From the NCBI RefSeq assembly GCF_900128975.1, contig NZ_FQVC01000008.1, positions 1 through 64,000 on the forward strand: a stretch of 64,000 nucleotides of DNA. The letters run 5' to 3'. Source of the stretch: Devosia limi DSM 17137. Its GTDB lineage: Bacteria > Pseudomonadota > Alphaproteobacteria > Rhizobiales > Devosiaceae. Every line of letters begins with the position of its first letter. Position 1 is the stretch's first letter. Below are positions 28,760-38,127 of this stretch, one piece after another. The position numbers and the translations under genes are program-made. The notes under the pieces were generated by a model that had not been told where the DNA came from, ran no database searches, and was given only the letters and a program-made list of their open reading frames with translations.

Positions 28760-29140
28760 ATGCACAAAGGATCCTGTTTATGCGGTGCGGTGACGTTCAC
28801 CGTTGAAGGCGAGCTTCCGGCGCCGACCGCGTGTCATTGCTCGAAGTGCCGCAAGCATACCGGGCATTACGAGGCGGGGACGGATGTACCGCGTGCGGCT
28901 GTGAGCATTGCGGGTGAAGAGCACGTGACGTGGTTCCACTCGTCGGAGACGGTGCGGCGCGGGTTTTGCTCGATTTGTGGGTCTTCGCTATTTTTTGATC
29001 CGCCGCATCTCGACTGGATCGGGATCATGATGGGCGCCTTCGATACGCCGACCAAGACCAAGATTTCGATGCACATTTTCGTCGCCGACAAGGGCGACTA
29101 TTACGATATTGCTGATGGGGTTCGGCAGAACCTGCAGTGA
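28760..29140 (+). CDS. GFA/CENP-V-fold zinc protein
   Basis: The 126-residue protein has the zinc-binding fold of glutathione-dependent formaldehyde-activating enzyme. Its Cys sets are SCLCG (Cys6, Cys8), CHCSKC (25-30) and CSICGS. Close relatives are annotated only as GFA family, and formaldehyde activity has been shown for few, so the name marks the fold rather than a proven reaction. No membrane or signal segment is present. It stands alone between two repeat clusters downstream of dnaE. Confidence 0.87.
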   Translation: MHKGSCLCGAVTFTVEGELPAPTACHCSKCRKHTGHYEAGTDVPRAAVSIAGEEHVTWFHSSETVRRGFCSICGSSLFFDPPHLDWIGIMMGAFDTPTKTKISMHIFVADKGDYYDIADGVRQNLQ

Positions 29141-29152
29141 CTGTCCAAAAGC

Positions 29153-29197
29153 CCCACGGAGTCATTCCCGCGCAGGCGGGAATCCATTCTCCGTGGG
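29153..29197. repeat. CCCGC-family repeat with nested stems
   Basis: The outer stem is CCCACGGAG / CTCCGTGGG (29153-29161, 29189-29197) and the inner stem is CCCGC / GCGGG. It is the same sequence family as at 28.6 and 54.1 kb, here as a single copy. Confidence 0.85.
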
Positions 29198-29409
29198 CCC
29201 ATGACCCGGTGAGGACTCACTGTCTCGGTGGGGGGCGAGGCCCTGCGGCGCGATGCGCGCGCGGTGAGCCGGGTCCGGGAGTGTCTTGATGCGGTGTGGC
29301 TCTGTCTGCCAGAGGATGGGGCAGGGCACAGTTCTCCGCGTTCCAGCCTGATCCAGGCGTCCCTTGGGTCCAGGCACCACATCAATCGAGTGAGCTGCCG
29401 CTGCGGGCC

Positions 29410-29438
29410 TTGCTTTGGGGTGGCATTTCACCTATATG
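29410..29438 (+). promoter_or_regulatory. Likely rpsB promoter
   Basis: TTGCTT (29410-29415), a 17-base spacer and TATATG (29433-29438) would start a leader of about 130 bases before rpsB. Confidence 0.5.
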
Positions 29439-29490
29439 GCCCCTGCGTTTGACTGCGCGTCAGCGCGATTTCACACACGAAGCACGGCCC

Positions 29491-29533
29491 CTGATCTCGA
29501 TCAGGCGACCATCCGGTGGCGGGCAACCGTCGC
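29491..29533 (+). promoter_or_regulatory. Possible structured leader of rpsB
   Basis: A small CTGA/TCAG hairpin is followed by a helix GCGAC/GTCGC (29505-29509, 29529-29533). This encloses two small stems, CCA/TGG and CGG-GCAA-CCG. The three-way-junction-like form fits a ribosomal-protein autoregulatory leader, but this is only a hand fold. Confidence 0.4.
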
Positions 29534-29575
29534 AAGGCTTCGTGGAGGCATCAACCGGTAAAAGGAGTAGCCATC

Positions 29576-30352
29576 ATGGCACTGCCCGAATTTTCTATGC
29601 GTCAACTGCTTGAAGCAGGCGTTCACTTTGGTCACCAGAAGCACCGCTGGAACCCGAAGATGGAGCGCTATATTTTCGGCGTTCGCAACGACATCCACAT
29701 CCTGGACCTGAGCCAGACCGTTCCGGCCCTGAGCCGCGCCCTGCAGCTCGTCAGCGACACCGTTGCTGATGGCGGTCGTGTGCTGTTCGTCGGTACCAAG
29801 CGTCAGGCCGCTCCGCTGGTGGCTGAAGCTGCCCGCTCGTCGGCCCAGTACTACGTCAACTCGCGCTGGCTCGGCGGCACGCTGACCAACTGGCAGACCA
29901 TTTCGAAGTCGATTTCGCGCCTGCGCGAACTCGAAGCAATGGGTCCCGATGAGCTCGAAGGCCGCACCAAGAAGGAGCGTCTGATGATGAGCCGCGAGCA
30001 GGAGCGTCTTGAGCGCGACCTCGGCGGTATCAAGGACATGGGCAACGTTCCGAGCCTGCTGTTCGTCATCGACACCAACAAGGAAGCCAACGCGATCAAG
30101 GAAGCCCGTCGCCTGGGTATCCCGGTCGTCGCCATCGTTGACACGAACTGCGATCCCGACACCGTCGATTTCGCCATCCCGGGCAACGACGACGCCAGCC
30201 GTGCGCTGGAACTCTACGTGTCGCTGATCTCGCGCGCCGCCATCGATGGCATCAGCCGTTCGTCGAGCGCCATGGGTGCCGATCTCGGCGCTGCTGCCGA
30301 GGCTCCGGTTGAGGCTGCCCTCGCCGAAGAAGCCGCTCCGGCCGCCAACTAA
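29576..30352 (+). CDS. rpsB: 30S ribosomal protein S2
   Basis: The 258-residue ribosomal protein of the small subunit begins [20 protein letters not shown], with the family motifs [21 protein letters not shown] and the C-terminal [21 protein letters not shown] at 29560-29566 sets the ATG at 29576. An acidic Ala/Glu-rich tail of about 20 residues is usual in alphaproteobacteria. It starts the conserved rpsB-tsf-pyrH-frr block. Confidence 0.97.
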   Translation: MALPEFSMRQLLEAGVHFGHQKHRWNPKMERYIFGVRNDIHILDLSQTVPALSRALQLVSDTVADGGRVLFVGTKRQAAPLVAEAARSSAQYYVNSRWLGGTLTNWQTISKSISRLRELEAMGPDELEGRTKKERLMMSREQERLERDLGGIKDMGNVPSLLFVIDTNKEANAIKEARRLGIPVVAIVDTNCDPDTVDFAIPGNDDASRALELYVSLISRAAIDGISRSSSAMGADLGAAAEAPVEAALAEEAAPAAN

Positions 30353-30371
30353 GTCCTTTACGGATTTCGCC

Positions 30372-30400
30372 CCGGACTGGAGTGTTTCGCTTCAGTCCGG
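30372..30400 (+). terminator. Hairpin between rpsB and tsf
   Basis: CCGGACTG and CAGTCCGG pair around a loop. No T-run follows, so it is probably a partial terminator or attenuator within the operon. Confidence 0.5.
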
Positions 30401-30505
30401 GAGCTTAAATATTGGGGTGCGGCTCCGATGCGTTCGGGGTGTCAGGCGCTCTCTTTTCAATTTTGAACCATGCGGCCCCGTGGCGGGCCGCCGAAAGGTG
30501 AACCC

Positions 30506-31432
30506 ATGGAAATCACTGCAGGAATGGTCAAGCAGCTCCGCGACGCTACCGGCGTCGGCATGATGGACTGCAAGAAGGCCCTTGCCGAAACCAATGGCGA
30601 CATGGAAGCGGCGGTCGATTGGCTGCGCACACGTGGCCTTGCCAAGGCTGCCAAGAAGGCCGACCGCGTTGCGGCTGAAGGTCTGGTCGGCGTTGTGACC
30701 AACGGCACCGCTGCCGCTGCCGTCGAAATCAACTCCGAGACCGACTTCGTTGCCCGCAACGAGCAGTTCCAGTCGATCGTGAGCAGCGTCGCCAAGCTGG
30801 CGCTCGATGCCGACGGCGACGTCGTCAAGCTCGGCGAAATGCCGTTCCCCGGTTCGGGGCATTCGGTTTCGGCCGAACTGACCGCCGCCATCGCCAAGAT
30901 CGGCGAGAACATGAACCTGCGCCGCACGCAGGCCGTTTCGGTCAGCGATGGCGTCGTGGAAAGCTATGTTCATAACGCCGTCAAGCCGGGCCTCGGCAAG
31001 ATCGGCATCCTGGTGGCTCTCGAGTCGACCGGTGACAAGGCTGCTCTGTCGGCTCTCGGCAAGCAGCTTGCCATGCACATCGCCGCAGCACAGCCACAGG
31101 CCATCGCGCCTGACGAACTCGATCAGGATGTGGTTGCCCGCGAGCGCGCCATCATTCTTGAGCAGGTCAAGGAATCGGGTAAGCCCGCCGAGATCGCCGA
31201 AAAGATGGTCGAAGGCCGTATGCGCAAGTACTTCGAGGAAGTGACCCTGATGTCGCAGGTGTTCGTGATCGACGGCGAGACCAAGGTCGCCGACGTGATC
31301 AAGAATGCCGAGAAGGATGTCGGCGCGCCGATCAAGCTGACCAAGTTCGTGCGCTATGCACTGGGCGAGGGCATCGAGAAGGCCGAAACTGACTTCGCGG
31401 CCGAAGTTGCTGCCACTTCCGGCGTAAAGTAA
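30506..31432 (+). CDS. tsf: Elongation factor Ts
   Basis: The 308-residue guanine-nucleotide exchange factor for EF-Tu acts in the cytoplasm. It has the N-terminal UBA-like domain VKQLRDATGVGMMDCKKAL and the conserved EGLVGVV and NSETDFVARNEQF segments that contact EF-Tu. The ATG at 30506 is the only start in line with the family. It lies in the usual place after rpsB. Confidence 0.97.
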   Translation: MEITAGMVKQLRDATGVGMMDCKKALAETNGDMEAAVDWLRTRGLAKAAKKADRVAAEGLVGVVTNGTAAAAVEINSETDFVARNEQFQSIVSSVAKLALDADGDVVKLGEMPFPGSGHSVSAELTAAIAKIGENMNLRRTQAVSVSDGVVESYVHNAVKPGLGKIGILVALESTGDKAALSALGKQLAMHIAAAQPQAIAPDELDQDVVARERAIILEQVKESGKPAEIAEKMVEGRMRKYFEEVTLMSQVFVIDGETKVADVIKNAEKDVGAPIKLTKFVRYALGEGIEKAETDFAAEVAATSGVK

Positions 31433-31446
31433 GCCGATAAACGTCT

Positions 31447-31472
31447 GCAGGCGGGCCCCGGGGCCCGTCTGC
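31447..31472 (+). terminator. Hairpin after tsf
   Basis: GCAGGCGGGCC and GGCCCGTCTGC pair (one G-T) around a 4-base loop just after the tsf stop. The tail is C-rich rather than T-rich, so termination may be partial. Confidence 0.5.
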
Positions 31473-31635
31473 TGCTCTCCCGCCACAGCCTTTCGAGTGG
31501 CTGGGATCGAGCGCTTCACCCTGACACAAAGCCAAATCTACCCGCTAGGCGCTTCCCACTGGGGCCGCTTATGCAATAGGGTCTGGCGGGCGTTGCCGGA
31601 TTCGGCACCCCGCTGCAATTCAAAGGGGTTCGCCG

Positions 31636-32355
31636 ATGGCGCCTGCCTACAAACGCATTTTGCTCAAGGTCTCGGGCGAAGTGTTGGCCGGAGACCAATC
31701 GTTTGGTATCGAGCCCGAGTTTCTGCATTCCGTCGCCCAGCAGATCGCCGATGCCGCCAAGGATGGCGTACAGATTGCCATCGTCATCGGCGCAGGCAAT
31801 ATTTTCCGCGGCATGGCCGTCGCCGCTGACGGCACCGATCGCGTCACCGCCGACCTGATGGGCATGCTGGGCACGGTGATCAACTCGCTGGCACTGTCCA
31901 ATGCGATCTCGCGCCAGGGCGTCAAATCCAAGGTCTTCTCGGCCTTGACCATGCCATCGGTCGCCGACAGCTTCACTGCGCGCGCCGCCAAGGCGGCTCT
32001 GGACGAAGGCTATGTCGTGGTCTGCGCCGGCGGCACCGGCAATCCGTTTTTCACCACCGATACTGCCGCTGCGCTCAAGGCGATCGAGCTCGATTGCGAC
32101 GTGCTGCTCAAGGGCACCAAGGTCGACGGTGTTTATTCGGAAGACCCCAAGAAGAATCCAAATGCAACCCGCTATGATGCCGTCAGTTATGATGAAGTCA
32201 TCGGCCAGAACCTCAAGGTTATGGATACTGCGGCTTTCGCGCTTGCCCGCGATAATCAGTTGCCGATAATTGTTTACGCGCTCGACGACAAGGAAGGCCT
32301 CAGTGGCGTTCTTGCCGGCCGGTCTCGCTTCACGCGGGTCGGCAGCGCCAGTTAG
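31636..32355 (+). CDS. pyrH: UMP kinase
   Basis: The 239-residue amino-acid-kinase-fold enzyme makes UDP from UMP and ATP in pyrimidine synthesis. Motifs are [12 protein letters not shown] at the N terminus, [46 protein letters not shown] and [18 protein letters not shown]. It is the bacterial hexameric type, regulated in the family by GTP and UTP. AAAGGGG lies before the ATG at 31636. It is followed 17 bases later by frr. Confidence 0.96.
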   Translation: MAPAYKRILLKVSGEVLAGDQSFGIEPEFLHSVAQQIADAAKDGVQIAIVIGAGNIFRGMAVAADGTDRVTADLMGMLGTVINSLALSNAISRQGVKSKVFSALTMPSVADSFTARAAKAALDEGYVVVCAGGTGNPFFTTDTAAALKAIELDCDVLLKGTKVDGVYSEDPKKNPNATRYDAVSYDEVIGQNLKVMDTAAFALARDNQLPIIVYALDDKEGLSGVLAGRSRFTRVGSAS

Positions 32356-32372
32356 CTAGAAGGAAGACGCCA

Positions 32373-32933
32373 ATGGCCGCCAGTTACTCCCTTGCCGATC
32401 TCAAGTCGCGCATGCAGAAGTCGATCAATTCGCTGCGTGACGAACTCGCGGGCCTGCGCACAGGCCGGGCCAGCGCCAGCTTGCTCGAGCCAGTGACGGT
32501 CGAGGCCTATGGTTCGCGCATGCCGCTGAACCAGGTCGCGACCGTGACTGTGCCCGAGCCTCGGATGCTCAGCGTGCAGGTCTGGGACCGCCAGATGGCC
32601 AATGCCGTCGAAAAGGCGATCCGTGACAGCGGTCTGGGGCTGAACCCGATGGGGGAGGGGCAGGTGATCCGCGTGCCGTTGCCCGAGTTGAACGAAGAGC
32701 GCCGCCGTGATCTGACCAAGGTTGCGCATAATTATGCAGAGCAGGCGCGCGTTGCCGTGCGTCATATTCGTCGCGACGGCATGGATATTCTCAAAAAGGC
32801 CGAAAAAGACGGCGATATGAGCCAGGACGATGCCCGCGTGCAGGCCGATCTGGTACAGAAGGCGACGGATGCCGCAGTCGCCGAGATTGACGGCGTGCTG
32901 GTCACCAAAGAACAGGAAATCATGCAGGTCTAA
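32373..32933 (+). CDS. frr: Ribosome recycling factor
   Basis: The 186-residue factor splits post-termination ribosomes together with EF-G. It is a full-length two-domain RRF with helix-forming [43 protein letters not shown] and [13 protein letters not shown]. It sits in the standard pyrH-frr-uppS order. Confidence 0.97.
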   Translation: MAASYSLADLKSRMQKSINSLRDELAGLRTGRASASLLEPVTVEAYGSRMPLNQVATVTVPEPRMLSVQVWDRQMANAVEKAIRDSGLGLNPMGEGQVIRVPLPELNEERRRDLTKVAHNYAEQARVAVRHIRRDGMDILKKAEKDGDMSQDDARVQADLVQKATDAAVAEIDGVLVTKEQEIMQV

Positions 32934-32965
32934 GGACCCGCTTTAGCTGCGCCGGGAGGGCGTAG

Positions 32966-33727
32966 ATGTCCATCGATCCCGCCATCAATGCCGAACCGGT
33001 GCTGCGCCAGCGCTTGCGCATCCCTGTGCATTTGGGCGTGATCATGGACGGCAATGGCCGTTGGGCCAAGGCCCGCGGCAAGATGCGCACCGAGGGGCAT
33101 ATCGAGGGGGTCAAGTCCCTCCGCAACCTCGTTGAACTGTCGATCAATTACGGCATCGCCCACCTGACCGTGTTCAGCTTTTCTTCGGAAAACTGGACGC
33201 GGCCCAAGGACGAAGTCGCGTTCATTTTCAATCTGCTGCGGCGCTTCGTTGCATCGGACCTTCAGCGCCTGATCCGCAATAATGTGCGTGTGCGTATCAT
33301 TGGCTCGCGCGCGGGCCTGGAGCCTTCGCTGATCCGGCTGATCGACGATGTCGAAGCCAAGACCGTCGACAATACCGGCTTGGTGCTGGTCATTGCCTTC
33401 AATTATGGTGGCAAGGCCGAAATCACCGACGCGACCCGCAAGATCGCGGTCGAAGTGGCGGCTGGTCGGCTCAAGCCCGAGGATATCACCGAGGCCACGG
33501 TGGAGGCGGCGCTGTATACCAGTGGGCTGCCTGACCCCGATCTGATCATCCGGACCAGCGGCGAACAGCGCATTTCCAATTTCCTGCTCTGGCAGGCGGC
33601 CTATTCCGAATTCGTCTTCGTGGATGAGAACTGGCCTGATTTTGACGAGTCCAGCTTCGTGCGAGTGCTGGAGATATTTTCCAGGCGCGATAGGCGCTTC
33701 GGTGGCATCGAGGCGCAAACCAGTTGA
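32966..33727 (+). CDS. uppS: Undecaprenyl diphosphate synthase
   Basis: The 253-residue cis-prenyltransferase extends farnesyl diphosphate with isopentenyl diphosphate to make the C55 carrier of cell-wall and LPS precursors. The catalytic Asp28 lies in VIMDGNGRWA (25-34), and FSSENW and the substrate-binding RTSGEQRISNFLLWQ are visible. Its stop overlaps the TTG start of cdsA (TTGA), so the two are translationally coupled. The dxr gene, often close by in proteobacteria, is absent here. Confidence 0.96.
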   Translation: MSIDPAINAEPVLRQRLRIPVHLGVIMDGNGRWAKARGKMRTEGHIEGVKSLRNLVELSINYGIAHLTVFSFSSENWTRPKDEVAFIFNLLRRFVASDLQRLIRNNVRVRIIGSRAGLEPSLIRLIDDVEAKTVDNTGLVLVIAFNYGGKAEITDATRKIAVEVAAGRLKPEDITEATVEAALYTSGLPDPDLIIRTSGEQRISNFLLWQAAYSEFVFVDENWPDFDESSFVRVLEIFSRRDRRFGGIEAQTS

Positions 33728-34581
33728 CCAGTCCCGGCGAACCCGCTGCCGAAAACTCTTCCAATCGCCGTAAATGGACCGATCTCGGTCCCCGCTTTGC
33801 CTCCGCCGCCGTTCTGGTGGCGCTGACCGCAACAGCGCTTTATATCGGCTCATATGTTTTTTCCGCCGTGGTGGGCGCCGTCTTTGCCGGTGCCTATCGC
33901 GAATGGGAGACCATGGTGATGCGGGCGCCGATCACCCCGGTCGGCATGCTGCTGATCGGGCTGGTAGCGCTGTCCGGCCTCGTCTTCCCGTTGATTGGCG
34001 CCATGGGCTCCATCGGCATCATCGCCGTCGCCTGCCTCATCGCCATCGCGGCGCGGGGGGAGGGGATGTGGTGGCGCGTTGGTGGCCTGGTGGTGTTCGG
34101 CGCGATCATCCTGTCGGCACTGCTGATGCGCGGCGATACCATTGCGGGCGTATGGGCTGGCGTCTATCTCGGCACCGTGGTGTGGATGACGGATTCTGCG
34201 GCTTTCTTTACCGGCCGGCAGATCGGCGGCGAAAAGCTGGCGCCCGATATTTCGCCGTCAAAGACCTGGTCGGGCGCCCTCGGTGGCCTGGCCCTGGGCA
34301 CCTCGGCGGGGTTGTTGTTCTGGATCTTCATCAATGATTCCCCTTGGTGGATCGGTTTGGTGTTGTCGCTGGTGATCAGCGTTCTGGGGCAGCTCGGTGA
34401 CTTGTGCGAGAGCGCGGTGAAACGTCACTTCCGCGTCAAGGATAGCGGCGATATCATCCCCGGGCACGGCGGCCTGATGGATCGGCTTGATAGCCTCACA
34501 TTTGGCGTGATGTTCGTGCTGCTGGTCGGTGCGGCCCATGGTGGATTTGGCGCCGTGGCCGAAGGCCTGCTGTTCTGGTGA
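33724..34581 (+). CDS. cdsA: Phosphatidate cytidylyltransferase
   Basis: The 285-residue membrane enzyme makes CDP-diacylglycerol from phosphatidate and CTP, the entry to all phospholipids. About seven to eight hydrophobic segments are seen. The family signature lies at about residues 230-257 (SAVKRHFRVKDSGD through PGHGGLMDRLDS). ISPSKTWSGALGG is also typical. It uses a TTG start inside the uppS stop. It precedes rseP by 39 bases, where dxr would stand in many relatives. Confidence 0.95.
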   Translation: MTSPGEPAAENSSNRRKWTDLGPRFASAAVLVALTATALYIGSYVFSAVVGAVFAGAYREWETMVMRAPITPVGMLLIGLVALSGLVFPLIGAMGSIGIIAVACLIAIAARGEGMWWRVGGLVVFGAIILSALLMRGDTIAGVWAGVYLGTVVWMTDSAAFFTGRQIGGEKLAPDISPSKTWSGALGGLALGTSAGLLFWIFINDSPWWIGLVLSLVISVLGQLGDLCESAVKRHFRVKDSGDIIPGHGGLMDRLDSLTFGVMFVLLVGAAHGGFGAVAEGLLFW

Positions 34582-34620
34582 TGGCGCGCTGGCGCTGATC
34601 GCCCCCCCACAAGGAAGACC

Positions 34621-35757
34621 ATGCTCGATTTCGTTTTCTGGTTGCTATCCTATGTCGTTCCGTTCCTGGCGGTCCTGACTGTCATCGTCTTCGTCCACGA
34701 GATGGGCCATTATCTGGTCGCCCGCTGGAACGGCGTGGCTATCGACACGTTCTCTGTCGGCTTCGGCAAGGAACTGATCGGCTGGAACGACAGGCACGGC
34801 ACCCGTTGGCGGCTATCGGCCATCCCTCTGGGTGGCTATGTCAAATTCACCGGTGATATGAACGCCGCCAGTGTTCCCGATCCCGACGCCCTGGCCAATG
34901 TCGATCCCGCCCTGGCGCCGCATCTGTTTGCCAACAAGAATGTGTGGCAGCGCATCGCGGTCGTCGCCGCCGGACCGCTGGCCAATGTGCTGCTGACTTT
35001 CTTCATTCTCTATGCGCTGCTGCTCGGATACGGGCGCTACACCATCCCGCCGGTCGTGGGCGAGGTGATTGCCGGTTCGGTCGCCGAGGCGTCGGGCCTT
35101 GAGGGTGGGGACGTGATTGTCTCTGTTGATGGCTATTCAGTGCGCGGCTTCGAGGATTTCCAGCGTCTGGTTGCAACCAGTCCTCAGCGCCCGGTCACCA
35201 TCGAACTGGAGCGGAGCGGTGCGCCCCGGACCATCGTCGTGGTGCCCGAGTCGGTCGAGGTGCAGGACCGGTTCGGCAACAACCAGCGCATTGGCCGTAT
35301 TGGCGTCAGTCGCGCGGTCGAAGAGGCCGATGTGACGCGCTATCGGCCGGGTCCGGTCGAGGCGATCGGCATGACGTTTGAGGAAATCAGCTTCATCATC
35401 AACCGTACGGCGGCGTTTCTCGGCGATTTTTTCGTCGGGCGCGGGGACATCGAGCAGCTGGGTGGTCCGGTCAAGGTGGCCAAGGTTTCAGGAGAGGTTG
35501 CGACTCTGGGGATTATCGCACTCATAAACCTGACGGCTTTGCTTTCGCTAAATATCGGGATTTTCAACCTTTTGCCCGTTCCAATGCTCGACGGCGGGCA
35601 CCTGTTGTACTATTTGGTTGAGGCCGTTCGGGGGCGGCCATTGAGCGTGAAGGTTCAGGAAATCGGATTTCGCTTCGGATTCGCCCTGGTTATTACGCTC
35701 ATGGTCTTCACACTGTTCAATGATACGCTCTTCGCATACCTGAGGACTCTCAGTTAA
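34621..35757 (+). CDS. rseP: RIP zinc metalloprotease RseP
   Basis: The 378-residue site-2 intramembrane protease has the zinc motif His26-Glu-Met-Gly-His30 in the first membrane helix and a periplasmic PDZ domain at about 115-200 (GSVAEASGLEGGDVIVSV). A single PDZ is seen where E. coli has two. The second metal motif LLPVPMLDGGHL is at about 318-329. In the family it cuts membrane anti-sigma factors and leftover signal peptides. It stands in the usual envelope cluster before bamA. Confidence 0.94.
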   Translation: MLDFVFWLLSYVVPFLAVLTVIVFVHEMGHYLVARWNGVAIDTFSVGFGKELIGWNDRHGTRWRLSAIPLGGYVKFTGDMNAASVPDPDALANVDPALAPHLFANKNVWQRIAVVAAGPLANVLLTFFILYALLLGYGRYTIPPVVGEVIAGSVAEASGLEGGDVIVSVDGYSVRGFEDFQRLVATSPQRPVTIELERSGAPRTIVVVPESVEVQDRFGNNQRIGRIGVSRAVEEADVTRYRPGPVEAIGMTFEEISFIINRTAAFLGDFFVGRGDIEQLGGPVKVAKVSGEVATLGIIALINLTALLSLNIGIFNLLPVPMLDGGHLLYYLVEAVRGRPLSVKVQEIGFRFGFALVITLMVFTLFNDTLFAYLRTLS

Positions 35758-35838
35758 CCTTCGGTTAACCTTGGTTCGCAAGGTGTTGCAGGAATGCAAG
35801 GGCGCCAATCATTTGCTAACCGCGTCGAGGCTTCCGCC

Positions 35839-35866
35839 TTGCCCGTGGTTAAAAAAACAGTAAAAC
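35839..35866 (+). promoter_or_regulatory. Possible bamA promoter
   Basis: TTGCCC (35839-35844), a 16-base spacer rich in A and TAAAAC (35861-35866) lie in the 184-base gap before bamA. The -10 match is moderate. Confidence 0.3.
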
Positions 35867-35941
35867 GGTTCAATGGAGTTAGCTTGGGGGAGCGCTGTGC
35901 ATGGCGATTCCCCTGGCCGGTCGCAGAAGGCAATAAGAAAC

Positions 35942-38056
35942 ATGATCCACCCCACCAAGCTGATGCGCGGCGCTTTCCTTGCGCTCGCAGTCCTGGGCGC
36001 CGCCCCGTTGGCCGGCACCAGTATTCCGCTTCTTGGCGTTGCGACTGCGCAGGCTCAGGAACAACTGGTCGGCTCGGTGCTGTTCGAGGGCAATCGGCGC
36101 TTCAATGATGCGCAATTGCTCGCCATGGTCGACATCTCGTCGTCCGGCGTGTTCAGCCAGCAGCGCCTTGCAGCCGATATCGAAAGCATCCGTCAGGCCT
36201 ATGACCGCGATGGCTTCATGTCCGTTGGCGTCACCGCCAAGACCGAAGCTCTTCCGGATGGGCGCATTCGCGTGACTTTCCAGGTCAATGAAGGTGACCG
36301 CGCCGGTATCGCGGCGATCAACTTCACTGGCAATAATGCAGTCAATGGCGGCACCCTCAAGGGTGCGATCAACACCAAAGAGACCGGCATTCTCAGCTGG
36401 CTGGTGAAGGACGATACCTATGACGAGCGCAAGATCGCCGTCGATCGTGAACTGATCCGCCTGTACTACGCCAATCGCGGCTATCCCGATGCGCAGATCA
36501 CCTCGGTCGGCGAGTATGATCCTTCACGCAATGCCTACTTCATCAACTTCACCATCAATGAAGGTGAAAAGTATGAGTTCGGCAATGTCGGGATCGAAAC
36601 CAGCATCGATGGCCTGAACACCAATGCGCTGACCGGATCGGTTCAGACCGGGCAGGGCAGCCGCTATTCGATCACCGACCTGCAGAAGTCGATCGAGGAA
36701 ATGTCCTATGAGGCAACTGCCCAGGGCTATTCTTTCGCCGACGTCCGGGCTCGTCTCGATCGCGACCTGACCAACAAGACCTTCAACGTCACCTATCTGG
36801 TCGATGAGGGTGCGCGGGTTTACGTTGAGCGCATCAACATCACCGGCAATACCAAGACGCGTGACTTCGTCGTCCGTCGGGAGCTGGAGTTCGCTGAAGG
36901 CGACCCGTTCAACCGTTCGATGGTTCTGCGTGGCCGTAAGAACATCGAGGGTCTCGGTTTCTTCAAGGCAGTCGAAGTCAGCACTGCTCCCGGTTCGGCC
37001 GCAGACAAGGTCGTCATCAACATCGCTCTGGTCGAGCAGTCGACTGGTGAGTATGGCGCGACCGCCGGTTACTCCACTGCCGATGGTATCCTGGGTGAAA
37101 TCTCGCTGACCGAACGGAACTTCCTTGGTCGTGGCCAGTACCTGCGTGCCGCTATCGGCGCCTCGCAGTCGGGCCGTACCTTCGACTTCTCGTTCACCGA
37201 GCCTCGCTTCATGGGTCTCAAGATTGCAGCCGGCGTTGATGCATATCACCGCATCAACGAAGAGACTGTCTCGAGCTTCTATGGCTCGCAGGCAACTGGT
37301 GGCCAGCTCCGCTTCGGCGTGCCGATCACCCGCGATCTCTCGGCAACCGTCTTCGGTGGCATTGAGCGCAAGATCATCGTCGACGTTAAGGACACCACCT
37401 CGTCGTTGGTTGCCGATGGTCAGGAATTCCACAAGGCGTTCATTGGCTACACCCTGACCTGGAATGGCCTGGATGACGTCAAGAAGCCAACCGAAGGCCT
37501 CTATGCAACCTTCACGCAGCAATATGTCGGCTGGGATCATAACCTGATCAAAACCGAAGCGCGTGGCCGTTACTTCATGCCTCTGCTGGACGATAGCGGC
37601 ATCGTCGCTAGCCTCAAGGGCCAGGCCGGTGTGGTCAATGATCTGAGCGGCAATGGCGTCAGCACTGTCGAAGCCTTCGCTCCTGGTTCCACGCTGATCC
37701 GCGGCTTTGAAAACCGTGGCCTCGGGCCGCGCCTGACAAGCGGCGAATATCTGGGTGCCACCGCCTATGCCGGTATCTCCGCCGAGATCCAGTTCCCGAT
37801 CCCGGTTCTGCCGGAAAGCTATGGCCTGAGCGGCGCCATCTGGGCCGATGCGGCCTGGGTTGATGGTCTTGCTCGGGTTGGCGCAATCGGCCTCGATGCC
37901 GAGAGCACCGACCAGCCGTGGCGGACGTCGATCGGTGCCTCGATCATCTGGGACTCGCCGTTTGGCCCTCTGCGTGGCGACTTCGCCCACGTCATGAGCA
38001 AGTCGACCGCCGATCGTACACAGGTCTTCCAGCTGACGCTCTCCACCTTGCTCTAA
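35942..38056 (+). CDS. bamA: Outer membrane protein assembly factor BamA
   Basis: The 704-residue Omp85 protein inserts beta-barrel proteins into the outer membrane. A signal peptide (hydrophobic to ATAQAQE) is followed by five POTRA repeats (first at GSVLFEGNRRFNDAQL, fifth with VERINITGNTKTRDFVVRRE) and a C-terminal barrel with the conserved LIRGFENRGLGP. The ATG at 35942 is chosen since residues before it are not signal-like. The last residues are VFQLTLSTLL, so Leu stands where most BamA proteins end in Phe or Trp. No skp follows, and a strong terminator lies right after. Confidence 0.95.
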   Translation: MIHPTKLMRGAFLALAVLGAAPLAGTSIPLLGVATAQAQEQLVGSVLFEGNRRFNDAQLLAMVDISSSGVFSQQRLAADIESIRQAYDRDGFMSVGVTAKTEALPDGRIRVTFQVNEGDRAGIAAINFTGNNAVNGGTLKGAINTKETGILSWLVKDDTYDERKIAVDRELIRLYYANRGYPDAQITSVGEYDPSRNAYFINFTINEGEKYEFGNVGIETSIDGLNTNALTGSVQTGQGSRYSITDLQKSIEEMSYEATAQGYSFADVRARLDRDLTNKTFNVTYLVDEGARVYVERINITGNTKTRDFVVRRELEFAEGDPFNRSMVLRGRKNIEGLGFFKAVEVSTAPGSAADKVVINIALVEQSTGEYGATAGYSTADGILGEISLTERNFLGRGQYLRAAIGASQSGRTFDFSFTEPRFMGLKIAAGVDAYHRINEETVSSFYGSQATGGQLRFGVPITRDLSATVFGGIERKIIVDVKDTTSSLVADGQEFHKAFIGYTLTWNGLDDVKKPTEGLYATFTQQYVGWDHNLIKTEARGRYFMPLLDDSGIVASLKGQAGVVNDLSGNGVSTVEAFAPGSTLIRGFENRGLGPRLTSGEYLGATAYAGISAEIQFPIPVLPESYGLSGAIWADAAWVDGLARVGAIGLDAESTDQPWRTSIGASIIWDSPFGPLRGDFAHVMSKSTADRTQVFQLTLSTLL

Positions 38057-38080
38057 GCAAGCTTGCGTGAAACATTTATC

Positions 38081-38117
38081 GAGCCGCGGGGCGGTAGCGC
38101 CCGCGGCTCTTTGTTTT
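38081..38117 (+). terminator. Intrinsic terminator between bamA and lpxD
   Basis: A 10-base stem (GAGCCGCGGG / CCCGCGGCTC) is followed by TTTGTTTT. It ends 10 bases before the lpxD start. Confidence 0.85.
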
Positions 38118-38127
38118 AAGTGACACA

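Larger units (their letters stand above)
29141..29575. other. Gap before rpsB: repeat, promoter and leader
   Basis: No gene is seen in these 435 bases. From left to right it holds a nested palindromic repeat (29153-29197), an apparently featureless stretch, a promoter (29410-29438) and a foldable leader before rpsB. Confidence 0.65.
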
